A DNA stretch of 64,000 nt from Nostoc sp. GT001 (GCF_030382115.1 NZ_JAUDRJ010000003.1:6126471-6190470), one strand, 5' to 3'. Counted from the first letter of the stretch, positions 35,443 through 44,389 are shown. Made by a program: numbers and translations. The notes: a model not told the origin generated them from the sequence alone.

Positions 35443-36683
35443 AAATCTCTCCCAAGTCTCCCCCTTCTTTCTTGTCTCCTTTGTCTCTTCTCCATGCCCA
35501 ATGCCCAATGCCCAATGCCCACTCCCTAATCTGGCAACAACTACTCAAAGCCAGCGATCAGTTTATCGTCTATCGTGCCTCAGTTGCAGGCCCTACGGTC
35601 ATTGCTGGTTATCATTGGTTTAATGATTGGGGACGCGATACATTAATCGCTTTACCAGGGTTGGCACTAGTTCCACAGCGCTTTGACCTAGCAAAAGGAG
35701 TATTGCGAACTTTTGGGCATTATTGTCGCCACGGTTTAATTGCGAATGCATTTCCCGATCTCAATGGCGAACCAATTTATAACAGTATTGATGCGGCATT
35801 GTGGTGGATTGAAACTTTAGGACTTTATTTAGAAGCTAGCCAAGACTGGGATTTTTTGGCAGAGCAATTCCCTGTAGTACAGCAAATCTATAAAGCATTT
35901 GTCGGTGGTACACATTTCAATATCCAGGTCGATGCTACCGATGGGCTAGTTAGTTGGGATGCTCGTGGTGTAGCTCTCACCTGGATGGATGTGGTAATTG
36001 GCGCACACCCTGTTACACCCCGTTACGGGAAGCCGGTGGAAATCAATGCGCTGTGGTATTCTGCTTTATGTTGGCTGAGTCAGTGGGCAGAGCGTTTGAG
36101 CCAAATGGAATATGGCTCACCAGTGCGTCTCACTAAGCAAGCACAGCGTTATGCTAACCAAGCACAACACGTGAAAACCTCACTGCAAAAATTCTGGAAT
36201 CCTCAGTTAGGTTATCTGTACGATACTATTGAGCCGGACGATCGCCGGAATTTTCAAATTCGTCCGAATGCTGTTTTGGCGCTGTCGCTACACCATTGTG
36301 GGTTTTCCGAACAGCAAGGGTGTCAGATATTAGATTTGGCAACTACCAGCTTGCTCACACCTTATGGTCTTCGCAGTCTCGATCCAGGAGATCCTGAATA
36401 CAAAGGGAAATATGAGGGCAATCAACAACAACGCGATCGCGCTTATCATCAAGGCACTGTTTGGACTTGGCTAATTGGGCCGTATATTCGGGCTTGGCAA
36501 CGTTTTTATCCACAACAATCGCTACCTTTTGATTGGCAACCCTTGCTAGATCACTTTTTCTTTGACGCTTGTCTTGGTTCTATTTCTGAGATTTTTGATG
36601 GCGATTCACCTCACACACCCAGAGGAGCGATCGCTCAAGCTTGGTCAGTTGCCGAAGTAATCCGCCACATTAACATTAAATAG
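35379..36683 (+). CDS. Glycogen debranching enzyme, C-terminal amylo-alpha-1,6-glucosidase domain (split gene)
   Basis: The frame has 434 residues. The first about 45 are repeat-derived (RQRGRGQGSKGDKEE, then CPMPNAH). The GDE_C catalytic domain follows: TVIAGYHWFNDWGRDTLIAL, LIANAFPDLNGEPIYNSIDAALW, RPNAVLALSLHHCGF, YGLRSLDPGDPEYKGKY and GSISEIFDGDSPHTPRGAIAQAWSVAE. This glucosidase removes alpha-1,6 branch glucose of glycogen. It overlaps the N-terminal frame by 64 bases. The repeat insertion lies exactly between the two domains, so an ATG at 35379 could still allow a separate catalytic protein. I take it as a disrupted single gene first. Confidence 0.8.
   Translation: MERLRQRGRGQGSKGDKEELLKISPKSPPSFLSPLSLLHAQCPMPNAHSLIWQQLLKASDQFIVYRASVAGPTVIAGYHWFNDWGRDTLIALPGLALVPQRFDLAKGVLRTFGHYCRHGLIANAFPDLNGEPIYNSIDAALWWIETLGLYLEASQDWDFLAEQFPVVQQIYKAFVGGTHFNIQVDATDGLVSWDARGVALTWMDVVIGAHPVTPRYGKPVEINALWYSALCWLSQWAERLSQMEYGSPVRLTKQAQRYANQAQHVKTSLQKFWNPQLGYLYDTIEPDDRRNFQIRPNAVLALSLHHCGFSEQQGCQILDLATTSLLTPYGLRSLDPGDPEYKGKYEGNQQQRDRAYHQGTVWTWLIGPYIRAWQRFYPQQSLPFDWQPLLDHFFFDACLGSISEIFDGDSPHTPRGAIAQAWSVAEVIRHINIK
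35390..35522 (+). repeat. Repeat insertion splitting the debranching-enzyme gene
   Basis: Blocks gaggggcagggggcagggga, then ctcccccttctttcttgtct (partly complementary), and a run of cccaatg units (about 35494-35520) separate conserved coding on both sides. The net length is not a multiple of three, which moves the catalytic domain into another frame. Confidence 0.75.
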
Positions 36684-37149
36684 TTATAGGGATACAGATG
36701 GTCTTGGATAATTATTCTTGATTAATATACGTTCAAGAATTAATGTTTGCTAGTTTTAACCTACAAAACTACTACTATACAAGATTTTTATTAATTTATC
36801 TGAATTATCCAAAAGTGACTAGATTTTCGATGATTTCACCAATTGAGGCTGCAAAACCAAAGATGTTTATTTTCTTCTGTGAGAAAATATTTGATGATAA
36901 AATTTCAGGAATGAGATGTAGTATTATTTATAGCAGCAATGTATTTCAGGCTTAATTTAGATACTGCTACAGGATGGATGATTGACAGCGCAATTACTAT
37001 TAATAAAGCTGATTTTACATTTACTTATTATAAAACACATCATATCTTAATGCTAAATAAGCCTAAAGAAGTATAGATATAAATTGAGAAATCAATTAAT
37101 AAAATAAAGTACAAAAAATCAAGTCCACGTAGGAAGAATTGTAAATAAA
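36684..37149. other. AT-rich gap upstream of the copper-radical oxidase gene
   Basis: About 466 bases, AT-rich, no HIP1 site. A 70-codon plus-strand frame at 36743-36955 has no recognised features and I do not call it. The last about 100 bases presumably hold the promoter of the next gene; a gtaggaag sequence about 12-18 bases before the GTG is a weak ribosome-binding candidate. Confidence 0.4.
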
Positions 37150-38634
37150 GTGACTCAAACTAATAACAAGACTAACCTTCAAGAGGAAACAGATTTAGGG
37201 ACTTTTATTGCTCAGGCTACTGCTACAGATAAATGGCAAGTATTGTCGTATAGTGCCCCAATCCTACCTATACATGCCGCTCTACTTCGTACTGGTAAGA
37301 TATTCTTTTTCTGTGGCTCAGGTAACGATTCAACTCGGTTAAATACTCCCTATGACAGTGTGGTCTGGGATGTCAACAAGGGAACCTTTACCCGGCAAGC
37401 GCCTCCATTGGATAGTAACAATCAACCTATGGATCTTTTTTGCGCTGGTCACTCCTTCCGCCCTGATGGTCTGTTACTGGTTGCAGGTGGAACTTTGCGC
37501 TATGACCCATTTTATGGTTCACCCTATGCTCTGATGTTTGATCCCATTGCTGAGAAATGGGTCAAGATACTATCAATGAATAATGGTCGCTGGTATCCTA
37601 CTGTGTTAACACTAGGCAGCGGTCGAGTCTTAGCAGTGTCTGGGCCGGATAAAGATGGCAAGCTCAATATACAACCAGAAATTTATTCTGCTTTCTTTCC
37701 AAATGGTTGGAACGCTTTTCCAACAACTAGTGCCTTACCCCCATACGCCCATCTGTTTCTACTAAGTAGTGGAAAAATTTTTTATTCAGGTGCTCAGATG
37801 GGTCCCACTCAAGTGACACCAAGGATATTAACCCTACCAGAGGCATTTACACAATCCATTACAGAAACAGTGGTGACAGGGCTGCAAGACATAGCTTTTG
37901 GCGATCAAGCTGCCAGTCTGCTTTTACCACCTGCACAAGATCAAAAGGTGATGATTCTCGGTGGGGGTAGTGGTAAGACAGCAACAAAGAGGGTAAATAT
38001 TGTCGATTTAAAAGCTAGTAATCCAACTTACGTAGCAGCAAAGCCTTTAAACTATGCCCGGATGCATCACAGCGCAGTTATATTGCCCGATCGCACAGTG
38101 TTTGTTTGCAATGGTAGCCAAATGAATGAGGACACAACAAAATCAATGCTGCCAGCAGAAATCTACAATCCAGCTACAAATACCTGGACAGTAGTAGCGA
38201 AACAAACTGTCCCCCGCGTATATCACTCGGTGGCCTTGCTGTTACCAGATGGTAGGGTCATAGCCGCTGGGGGAAACCCTCAACGGACGGTCAATGAACT
38301 GCGATTAGAAATCTACAGTCCTGCGTATATGTCGCGATCGCGTCCAGTTATTCAGAGCGCTCCTCAAATATTGACCTATCGGCAGGAATTTACGATTCAG
38401 ACACCCCAGGCTGCGAATATTAAATGGGTTAGTTTTATTAGACCAATGGCAAGTACCCATTCCTGCGATACAGAACAAAGGTTAGTGGATGCACCCATTA
38501 TTTCTAGAAACGCTACTTCTCTTAGGGTCACGGTCATAAACAATCGAAACATCGCACCCCCAGGCTGGTACATGCTTTTTATTAGTGACAACAATGGAAC
38601 ACCCTCAGTAGCAACCTGGGCGCAAATATATTAG
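37150..38634 (+). CDS. Galactose-oxidase-like copper-radical oxidase (kelch, DUF1929)
   Basis: The 494-residue protein has kelch-type propeller blades and a C-terminal early-set domain as in galactose and glyoxal oxidases. All five active-site residues are placeable: Cys98 (DLFCAGHSF) to cross-link Tyr149 (GRWYPTVL), axial Tyr358 with copper ligand His359 (RVYHSVALLLPDGRV), and His437 (ASTHSCDTEQR). The family oxidises alcohols or aldehydes and makes hydrogen peroxide. No N-terminal signal peptide is visible from the GTG at 37150, unusual for an oxidase normally secreted. The stop codon lies within a MITE end. Substrate unknown. Confidence 0.85.
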   Translation: MTQTNNKTNLQEETDLGTFIAQATATDKWQVLSYSAPILPIHAALLRTGKIFFFCGSGNDSTRLNTPYDSVVWDVNKGTFTRQAPPLDSNNQPMDLFCAGHSFRPDGLLLVAGGTLRYDPFYGSPYALMFDPIAEKWVKILSMNNGRWYPTVLTLGSGRVLAVSGPDKDGKLNIQPEIYSAFFPNGWNAFPTTSALPPYAHLFLLSSGKIFYSGAQMGPTQVTPRILTLPEAFTQSITETVVTGLQDIAFGDQAASLLLPPAQDQKVMILGGGSGKTATKRVNIVDLKASNPTYVAAKPLNYARMHHSAVILPDRTVFVCNGSQMNEDTTKSMLPAEIYNPATNTWTVVAKQTVPRVYHSVALLLPDGRVIAAGGNPQRTVNELRLEIYSPAYMSRSRPVIQSAPQILTYRQEFTIQTPQAANIKWVSFIRPMASTHSCDTEQRLVDAPIISRNATSLRVTVINNRNIAPPGWYMLFISDNNGTPSVATWAQIY

Positions 38635-38779
38635 AGGATGTTTGAAAAGGGTTTGCTTGAGCCTCAAGTGCTACTCAGGAGCGCGATCTTAAATCCCAAA
38701 ACTCCGATTCTCTCGTAGCAGTTTCTCGGTAGCCAGGGTAGTGAAACATACGCTTGAGGACTTTTCAAACAACCTCTTA
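38631..38779. mobile_element. MITE-like element with about 19-bp inverted ends
   Basis: The left end ttagaggatgtttgaaaag (38631-38649) and right end cttttcaaacaacctctta (38761-38779) are inverted repeats matching at 17 of 19 positions. The 149-base element has no coding capacity. Its first bases supply the TAG stop of the oxidase gene. No target-site duplication is evident to me. Confidence 0.65.
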
Positions 38780-38841
38780 GCCTTATCTGTTTATGTTCAC
38801 ACTGCTGCCTAATAAAAGTCATCAATTCTAGGAAGAAAGAT

Positions 38842-39777
38842 ATGAATTACAAGGTATCACGTCGACGGTTTGGACAGTTGGCCCTTGCTGGAACTGTAGT
38901 ATCTGGACTTAGTTATCTAACCAAGAAAGCCTTGGCAGAAACACCAAGTTTAAATATTGTAGGTATAGGTTCTAGCCCGCTCGTTAATACTGACCAAACG
39001 GTTATTACAGAGGTACACACCACTGAATTAGTAGAGAATACTGCCCTCAACAGTGTAAGCACAGATATTAAGCCTGTAGGACTAATTTTGCAATCCTTAA
39101 TGACAGGAAAGGCTCAGGTACTTAGGGATAAAAGTACACCTCTATTAGAGCCTAATGAGATATTGAGTGGTTTTACCTCTTTAAGCGATGGCACACTTGT
39201 TGTAGCCATTACTCCGGTTGCGATTAGTCAGAGACAGCCGACACCTACTCGCATTACATTTTTGGGTACGCCTGTAAAAAGTTTGATAGTCTCAGGACTT
39301 AAACCAAATCAACAGCTTGGGAGCTTGCTAGGTACTAATGATGGGCGACTCATTGGTCTAGTAGGAAAGAAGAATGGTACACCACCGATTAGATTGGTAG
39401 ATATTAATCTTCAAACAGGAGAGATCAGTTCTATTAGTAAGATTAAATTCCTGGACGATGAGCGGGTCAGCAATCTAGCTGAGTGCCCAGATGGAATACT
39501 TTATACCTCTATAGTTGGTGCGTATGGTGAGACAACTCTGGTGCAGCTAGAGCCAAATCAAAAAAAGCCCATCCGACTAGGACAATTGAAAGTTAATGGT
39601 CAAGCATGGAATAATGGCTTACAAAGCTTAGTTTGCTCTACAACAGGTCAACTCCTCGCCTTGGGAGCGATGAGATATGAGACACCTAATGCTGTGTTTA
39701 TTGTTGATAAGAAGAGCGGAAATATGACTCGGCTACAAGACTTTGATACTGCTCAGATTACGCGTACTCGTGCTTAG
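38842..39777 (+). CDS. Tat-exported hypothetical protein, propeller-like
   Basis: The 311-residue protein starts with a twin-arginine signal (SRRRFGQLALAGTVVSG) and a probable cleavage after KKALAE. The mature part is beta-rich with repeating blocks such as GFTSLSDGTLVVAITP, LLGTNDGRLIGLVG and NLAECPDGILYTSIV, which suggests a small beta-propeller. No family recognised. It lies 207 bases after the copper-radical oxidase gene with a MITE between, same strand; a partnership is possible but unproven. ATG at 38842 with aggaag upstream. Confidence 0.65.
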   Translation: MNYKVSRRRFGQLALAGTVVSGLSYLTKKALAETPSLNIVGIGSSPLVNTDQTVITEVHTTELVENTALNSVSTDIKPVGLILQSLMTGKAQVLRDKSTPLLEPNEILSGFTSLSDGTLVVAITPVAISQRQPTPTRITFLGTPVKSLIVSGLKPNQQLGSLLGTNDGRLIGLVGKKNGTPPIRLVDINLQTGEISSISKIKFLDDERVSNLAECPDGILYTSIVGAYGETTLVQLEPNQKKPIRLGQLKVNGQAWNNGLQSLVCSTTGQLLALGAMRYETPNAVFIVDKKSGNMTRLQDFDTAQITRTRA

Positions 39778-39815
39778 AAGGAATTGATCTGATATCTCTA
39801 GCAAAAAAACTGCCT

Positions 39816-39844
39816 AGCCCTCATCTTTGCTTGAGGGCTTTTTA
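39816..39844 (+). terminator. Intrinsic terminator after the Tat-exported protein gene
   Basis: An 8-base-pair perfect stem (agccctca / tgagggct, 39816-39823 and 39832-39839) with an 8-base loop is followed by a T run. It lies 39 bases past the stop at 39777. Confidence 0.85.
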
Positions 39845-40111
39845 TTGGCATTGATTGGTACAGCTTATTATTAAGAATATTTTTGACTTATTTTCTAATT
39901 AGTTACCCCTGGAAATTCTGATTGATACAGAAGAGCAGTAACTCAAACAAATTTATAATAATTTTGAGAGATAGCTTATATCAGGAAAGGTTGCCGATGT
40001 TCAAAACTTACTCATTAGATTCTCTTTTGGAGTACAGCGATCGCCTTTTCGATAGCTAAGAATCTAATGAGAGAGCGTGTTAGCATAGCTAACCGGAGGT
40101 ATCCTTAATAG
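39845..40111. other. Gap between convergent genes
   Basis: This stretch between the terminator and the end of rpsU is AT-rich with one HIP1-like site near 40039. A small inverted repeat gttagc/gctaac at about 40079-40093 may serve rpsU on the minus strand but lacks a T run. Nothing else recognised. Confidence 0.35.
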
Positions 40112-40303
40112 TTAATTACTACGGAAATTTCTCTTGCGTTGTTTGTGTCTAGCGACTTCTTTGCGCTTGTGTTTTTCCAAAGGCGTTTCAAAGTGACGAT
40201 TCTTTCTCATGTCTGGAAAAATACCTGCTTTGGAAACTTCCCTCTTAAATCGACGTAAAGCTGACTCAATTCCTTCATTTTCGCCCACAAATACTTGGGT
40301 CAT
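40112..40303 (-). CDS. rpsU: 30S ribosomal protein S21
   Basis: The 63-residue basic protein matches S21: [40 protein letters not shown] and a Lys/Arg-rich tail. It binds the 30S subunit and aids initiation. It lies 120 bases downstream of an RRM-protein gene on the same strand, the same linkage described for the rbp-rpsU pair of Anabaena. A hairpin between them may act as a partial terminator. Confidence 0.95.
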   Translation of the reverse strand: MTQVFVGENEGIESALRRFKREVSKAGIFPDMRKNRHFETPLEKHKRKEVARHKQRKRNFRSN

Positions 40304-40364
40304 TTATCATCTCCTACTTAATTGGTACTGGGCAATTTAAGCCATCCAGTAGACCGGAGCGCAA

Positions 40365-40391
40365 AAAGGGCAGATAATGATTCTGCCCTTT
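40365..40391 (-). terminator. Hairpin/attenuator between the RRM gene and rpsU
   Basis: On the minus strand aaagggcag (40391-40383) pairs with ctgcccttt (40373-40365), loop of 9, followed by T's complementary to the A run at 40363-40367. It lies 33 bases after the RRM gene stop. It can either end that transcript or let a fraction read into rpsU. Confidence 0.75.
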
Positions 40392-40423
40392 AGACGTTAA
40401 AACTTAATTTTTGATCTTAAAGC

Positions 40424-40741
40424 TTAGTAGCGTGATCTATTGTATCCACCACCACCACCGCCGCGGCGATCGCCACCACCAAAAGAACCACCTCTATCTT
40501 CTTTTGGTTTAGCCTTATTGACTTTGAGGTCGCGTCCCATCCACTCAGCTCCATCAAGAGCGTCAATGGCAGCTGTTTCTTCAGCTTCTGTGCCCATCTC
40601 TACAAAGGCAAAGCCGCGTGGACGTCCTGTTTCACGGTCAGTAGGTAACTGAACCCGCTTTACAGTACCGTGTTCGGCAAACACAGAATTGAGGTCATCT
40701 TGTGTGACCTCGTAGGATAGATTACCTACATAAATTGACAT
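40424..40741 (-). CDS. rbp: Glycine-rich RRM RNA-binding protein
   Basis: The 105-residue protein has one RNA recognition motif: RNP2 [13 protein letters not shown]1 RGFAFVEM, with a Gly/Arg-rich tail ([18 protein letters not shown]). Cyanobacterial Rbp proteins are cold-inducible RNA chaperones resembling plant glycine-rich proteins. Followed by rpsU. The roughly 110-base untranslated leader (40742-40860) is AT-rich and may mediate cold control, as known for this family. ATG at 40741. Confidence 0.93.
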   Translation of the reverse strand: MSIYVGNLSYEVTQDDLNSVFAEHGTVKRVQLPTDRETGRPRGFAFVEMGTEAEETAAIDALDGAEWMGRDLKVNKAKPKEDRGGSFGGGDRRGGGGGGYNRSRY

Positions 40742-41099
40742 GCATCATCTCCAAAATCATAGGTGTGTAGAGATTTAGATTTCGGAGGCAAGCTTGTTAA
40801 GACCAAAAGGGAAAAGCCTGTCAATACTAAAAACAAAGAATGTAACCGAATTTTATTCTCACTTGATTATCTTAGCACATCATTGAGTTCTTACCCACCG
40901 TAACTCAAGATTGGGGGTTGGAGATTGGGCACAAGAGGCAGAATTGTAAAGGGTAGAGAGGAAAAACTTACTGCAACTTCTCCCCTGTTTTTGCACTCAC
41001 TCATCTCTTTCAGTACTCAGTCTCCTCATAATATTGATTAGCAGAAATCCCCCAAATAATTGCAAAATAAATGCAGTTCGTCATTGTTACTAATTGGAA
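40742..41099. promoter_or_regulatory. Divergent promoter region between rbp and tldD
   Basis: About 358 bases separate two divergent genes. The rbp side holds the probable long leader. The tldD side contains agattgggggttggagattggg and later ttctcccctgttttt, fragments of dispersed repeats. No operator stands out. Confidence 0.35.
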
Positions 41100-42494
41100 A
41101 TGCCGACTACACTTGTTGACGCACAAAATTTACTTTCTGACCTGATCGCTCGCTACTCTAAGCGTGTAGATTATCTAATGATTCGCCTTGAAGAAGCAGA
41201 AGGGACTGATATCTTGTTGCGTGGCGACAAGGTAGAAACTCTCAGTGAAGGCATCTCCATTGGTGGACATATTCGCGCTTGTTATAAAGGCGGATGGGGG
41301 TTGAGCTGCTTTAACCAGCTGGCAACAATCGAGGATCGCATAGAAGAAGCGATCGCAGCTGCGCGGATGGTTGGTGATGAAGAAACTTTACTTGCACCCA
41401 TTGACCCGGTGCAAGCAATATGCATTCTACCTCTAAAAGGTACTGATCCGCGAAACATCCCACTCTCGCAAAAAAAACAATTGTGCGATCGCTATACCCA
41501 ATTGCTTAAAAGCGTAGATCGCCGAATTACGACTACCTCGGTGCGTTACGGTGACAGCGCCCAAAAAGTCATCATTGCTACTTCAGAAGGTACTTTGATC
41601 GAGCAATCTTGGGTGGATATGGAAATGCGCTTTGCCGCCACCGCCAGAAATGGCGAAACCGTACAAACTGGACGGGAAACTACTGGCTCTCGCAAAGCTT
41701 ACGAAGATTTAACTAGTTTGGATGAACAGGTACAAGGTGCTGCTCAAAGAGCGATCGCTGCTTTATCTCTACCATCGGTCAAAGGCAATACTTACACTGT
41801 AGTCATTGACCCAATTCTCACGGGTTTATTCGTCCACGAAGCCTTCGGACATCTTTCTGAGGCTGATATGGCTTACGAAAACCCCGATCTGCTGGAAGTG
41901 ATGACCATCGGACGGCGGTTTGGCCCAGAAGAACTGCAAATTTTTGATGGTGCGGCTCCAGAAGGACATCGCGGTAGCTATTTTTACGACGATGAAGGCA
42001 CACCTGCCACTACTACTCAACTAATTAAAGATGGAGTTTTAGTGGGACGTTTACATTCTCGTGAAACTGCTGGCAAATTGGAGGAAGCGCCTACGGGTAA
42101 CGCCCGCTGTCTTAACTATCACTTTGCTCCCATTGTGCGGATGACAAATACCTGGATTGAACGGGGTAAAACACCAGTTGCAGACTTATTCACCGATATC
42201 AAAGAAGGAGTTTATGCCCGTAATTGGTTGGGTGGGATGACGAATGGGGAAATGTTTACCTTTAGTGCTGGGGAAGCGTGGATGATTAGGAACGGCAAAA
42301 TTGCTGAACCTGTGCGAGATGTGACACTTTCGGGAAATGTATTCCAAACTTTAGCGGATATTGAGGCACTTGGTGATGATTTTTATTGGGATGAATCTGG
42401 CGGTTGTGGTAAGGGAGGTCAAAATGGCTTGTCAGTGGGTTGTGGTGGCCCTAGCCTGCGAATTCGAGATGTAGTGGTTGGTGGGGAAACATGA
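41100..42494 (+). CDS. tldD: TldD/PmbA family metalloprotease (TldD)
   Basis: The 464-residue TldD subunit has zinc motif HEAFGH (about residue 245, H-E-x-x-x-H) plus the C-terminal SGGCGKGGQNGLSVGCGGPSLRI. With PmbA/TldE it forms a heterodimeric protease that trims peptides, for example microcin leaders or CcdA. The ATG at 41100 is preferred over a TTG at 41094. A partner tldE gene is not in the window. Confidence 0.93.
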   Translation: MPTTLVDAQNLLSDLIARYSKRVDYLMIRLEEAEGTDILLRGDKVETLSEGISIGGHIRACYKGGWGLSCFNQLATIEDRIEEAIAAARMVGDEETLLAPIDPVQAICILPLKGTDPRNIPLSQKKQLCDRYTQLLKSVDRRITTTSVRYGDSAQKVIIATSEGTLIEQSWVDMEMRFAATARNGETVQTGRETTGSRKAYEDLTSLDEQVQGAAQRAIAALSLPSVKGNTYTVVIDPILTGLFVHEAFGHLSEADMAYENPDLLEVMTIGRRFGPEELQIFDGAAPEGHRGSYFYDDEGTPATTTQLIKDGVLVGRLHSRETAGKLEEAPTGNARCLNYHFAPIVRMTNTWIERGKTPVADLFTDIKEGVYARNWLGGMTNGEMFTFSAGEAWMIRNGKIAEPVRDVTLSGNVFQTLADIEALGDDFYWDESGGCGKGGQNGLSVGCGGPSLRIRDVVVGGET

Positions 42495-43299
42495 ACTATC
42501 CGCCTTGATATCCTCACCGACCTAAAGGCGCTCTTAAGAAGGAGTAATGAGTAATAAGTAATAAGTAATGAGTAAATACCCATTTTTCATCCACTATGAA
42601 ACTCATTACTCCTTACTCATTACTTTAAAGCATTGCGTGAAGCCTTATGATTCAGACCCAAATATGTGGTGATACCGAAAATACTAAGTATCGCAGTGGA
42701 CTTATGCTTGACCAATGACCAATGACTTCAAATAAGGAGTTTCCGGCTTCGTCTTGAATCGATGCTAAATAATCTTTTAACATCGAGAAACGAAAAATAC
42801 TCCAGTCATCTTCAGTCGTAGGAATCGTAGTCTGCAAAAGAATACGAATTGGTTTTGCCATAACCTCTGCCAGATGAACACCACAATTGAGTATAGCGAT
42901 CGCTTTGCACTAATGCTTGAATTTTTAAGGCGAGCAACATCCATCTCAAGTATGAAATTAACTCATAACTCTAGGTAGTAGCGCCAATAAATAAGAATAG
43001 CTAATCTAGGTAAAGTTGATTCAATATCCACTCTTGTTTGATTCACTACACTAATCCTCCGTAGCGCGTGCTGAGGATATTCTGTCTGGATAGTCCCAAA
43101 TTATTCGTAATTGATAATTACGCTTGCGGACTCGCCATTGCTGTACTAGCGTAATTCTTAATTTAAAGACTGTTTCATACTCTTATTTAAACCCAAACTG
43201 AAACAAAGCTACCTACATATAAATAAAGGCGAATCACACTCAAAAATTACGAATTACGAATTACGAATTATTTAAACGTTCCTTAGCACAGCGACAGAT
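42495..43299. repeat. Repeat-filled gap with a gene remnant
   Basis: The 805-base gap has gagtaataagtaataagtaa repeats facing cattactccttactcattac (42540-42625), which would form a hairpin. ttggtcattggtc-like units lie near 42705-42725, inverted ataattacgcttgcgg/ gctgtactagcgtaattctt at about 43115-43165, and attacga tandem units at 43245-43270. A minus-strand gene fragment lies at 42652-42861. No complete gene is seen. Confidence 0.6.
42652..42861 (-). pseudogene. N-terminal fragment of a larger gene
   Basis: The frame starts MAKPIRILLQTTIPTTEDDW and continues IFRFSMLKDYLASIQDEAGN then SLFEV, resembling the start of a conserved larger bacterial protein (I suspect a ThuA-like one). After SLFEV the frame runs into attggtcattggtc-type repeat DNA and ends at a stop. 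The rest is absent, so I read it as a 5' remnant cut off by a repeat. Confidence 0.45.
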
Positions 43300-43830
43300 A
43301 TGAAAGCAGATCAACTTCTGAAAAACTATGCCGCAGGTGTCAGAGACTTTACTGGCGTCAACTTGAGCGAGGTCAATTTAAGAGAAGCCAATCTCAGTGG
43401 TGTAATTTTAGATCGAGCAATTTTAGATGGAGCTAATCTGAGTCACGCTAATTTAGCCCACGCCAGTTTGATTGAGGCAGACTTAAATGGGGCAGATTTG
43501 AGCAATGCGGATCTCAGTGGTAGCAACTTAAGCGGAGCAATTTTGGATGGAGCTATCTTGGATGGAGCAGCAATGGAAGGAGCTAATTTGAGTCAGGCTG
43601 ATTTGACGGTTGCGAAATTGATTGAAACTAACTTGAGTGAAGCGGATTTGCAGGAAGCAAACTTGATAGCGGCGAATCTCGATGGAGCGGATTTAAGTGG
43701 CGCAGACTTAACTGTAGCTGACTTATCCCAGGCAAATCTCACTCAAGCAGATTTGAGCCAGACAAATTTGAGTGGAGCAAATTTGTCTGGAGCCAATATA
43801 GAAGGAACTATTTTGGATGAGCATCTTTAA
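43300..43830 (+). CDS. Pentapeptide repeat protein
   Basis: The 176-residue protein is built almost wholly of A(D/N)LXX repeats from about residue 18 (ANLSG, ADLNG, ADLSN, and so on; about 30 units), folding as a right-handed quadrilateral beta-helix. No transmembrane segment or catalytic domain. Roles of these cyanobacterial proteins are mostly unknown; some mimic DNA. ATG at 43300. Confidence 0.92.
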   Translation: MKADQLLKNYAAGVRDFTGVNLSEVNLREANLSGVILDRAILDGANLSHANLAHASLIEADLNGADLSNADLSGSNLSGAILDGAILDGAAMEGANLSQADLTVAKLIETNLSEADLQEANLIAANLDGADLSGADLTVADLSQANLTQADLSQTNLSGANLSGANIEGTILDEHL

Positions 43831-44389
43831 TCTCATTTTCTTACAGAGCAAGGGTTCTGGGTTGCTGACTCAATACATTAACCAAAACAGTACCTCGGAA
43901 CACCGAGATTAAAACTCGAAACTTGAGCTTCATTTTATGTTTGTTTGATTACTTAATTAAACCCGGAGAATCTCACACGCCAGATGCTCTACTTGGGGAG
44001 AGGCTAGCGCCAAGGGAGAAGACCGTGCTGGTTCTCTTAATCTCCTGTCCGCAGAGCAGACGCGACAGCTTAGGGATCTGCGGGTTATAGTGTCGAAACT
44101 CGGTTTATTGGTACTTTATTTTCACGCAAGTCCCTTACACACAAATTTTTTAGAGTTGCAATGCCATTGTTTCGACTGACAATGCGATTGTTTTGACTGA
44201 CAATGCCATTGAGATGAGAACTTAGAATGTTGCACAAGAGTCTATAACTTGTGTGTACACACGATCTGCTTCTCAGAAAAAGTCAGGTGGATATATTTTC
44301 TATACACAAGGATATTACCGTGAAAAAGTTTGCTACAAGTAGTGTTATTTACGATTGTCATAATTAAAACAATTGACTCTCAACTATCA
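43831..44389. other. Gap with a short 21-bp tandem repeat
   Basis: This contains dispersed-repeat fragments at about 43995-44080 and, at 44159-44211, a 21-base tandem repeat (caatgccattgtttcgactg then a; 2.5 units). A GTG-initiated 16-codon frame at about 44320 is not convincing. No gene seen. Confidence 0.5.

Noticed and set aside
36743..36955. 70-codon plus-strand frame upstream of the copper oxidase
   Set aside because: No protein-like conservation visible and AT-rich composition; likely chance.
42540..43270. CRISPR-like short regular repeats
   Set aside because: The repeats are 7-8-base tandem units with no unique spacers and no cas gene nearby.
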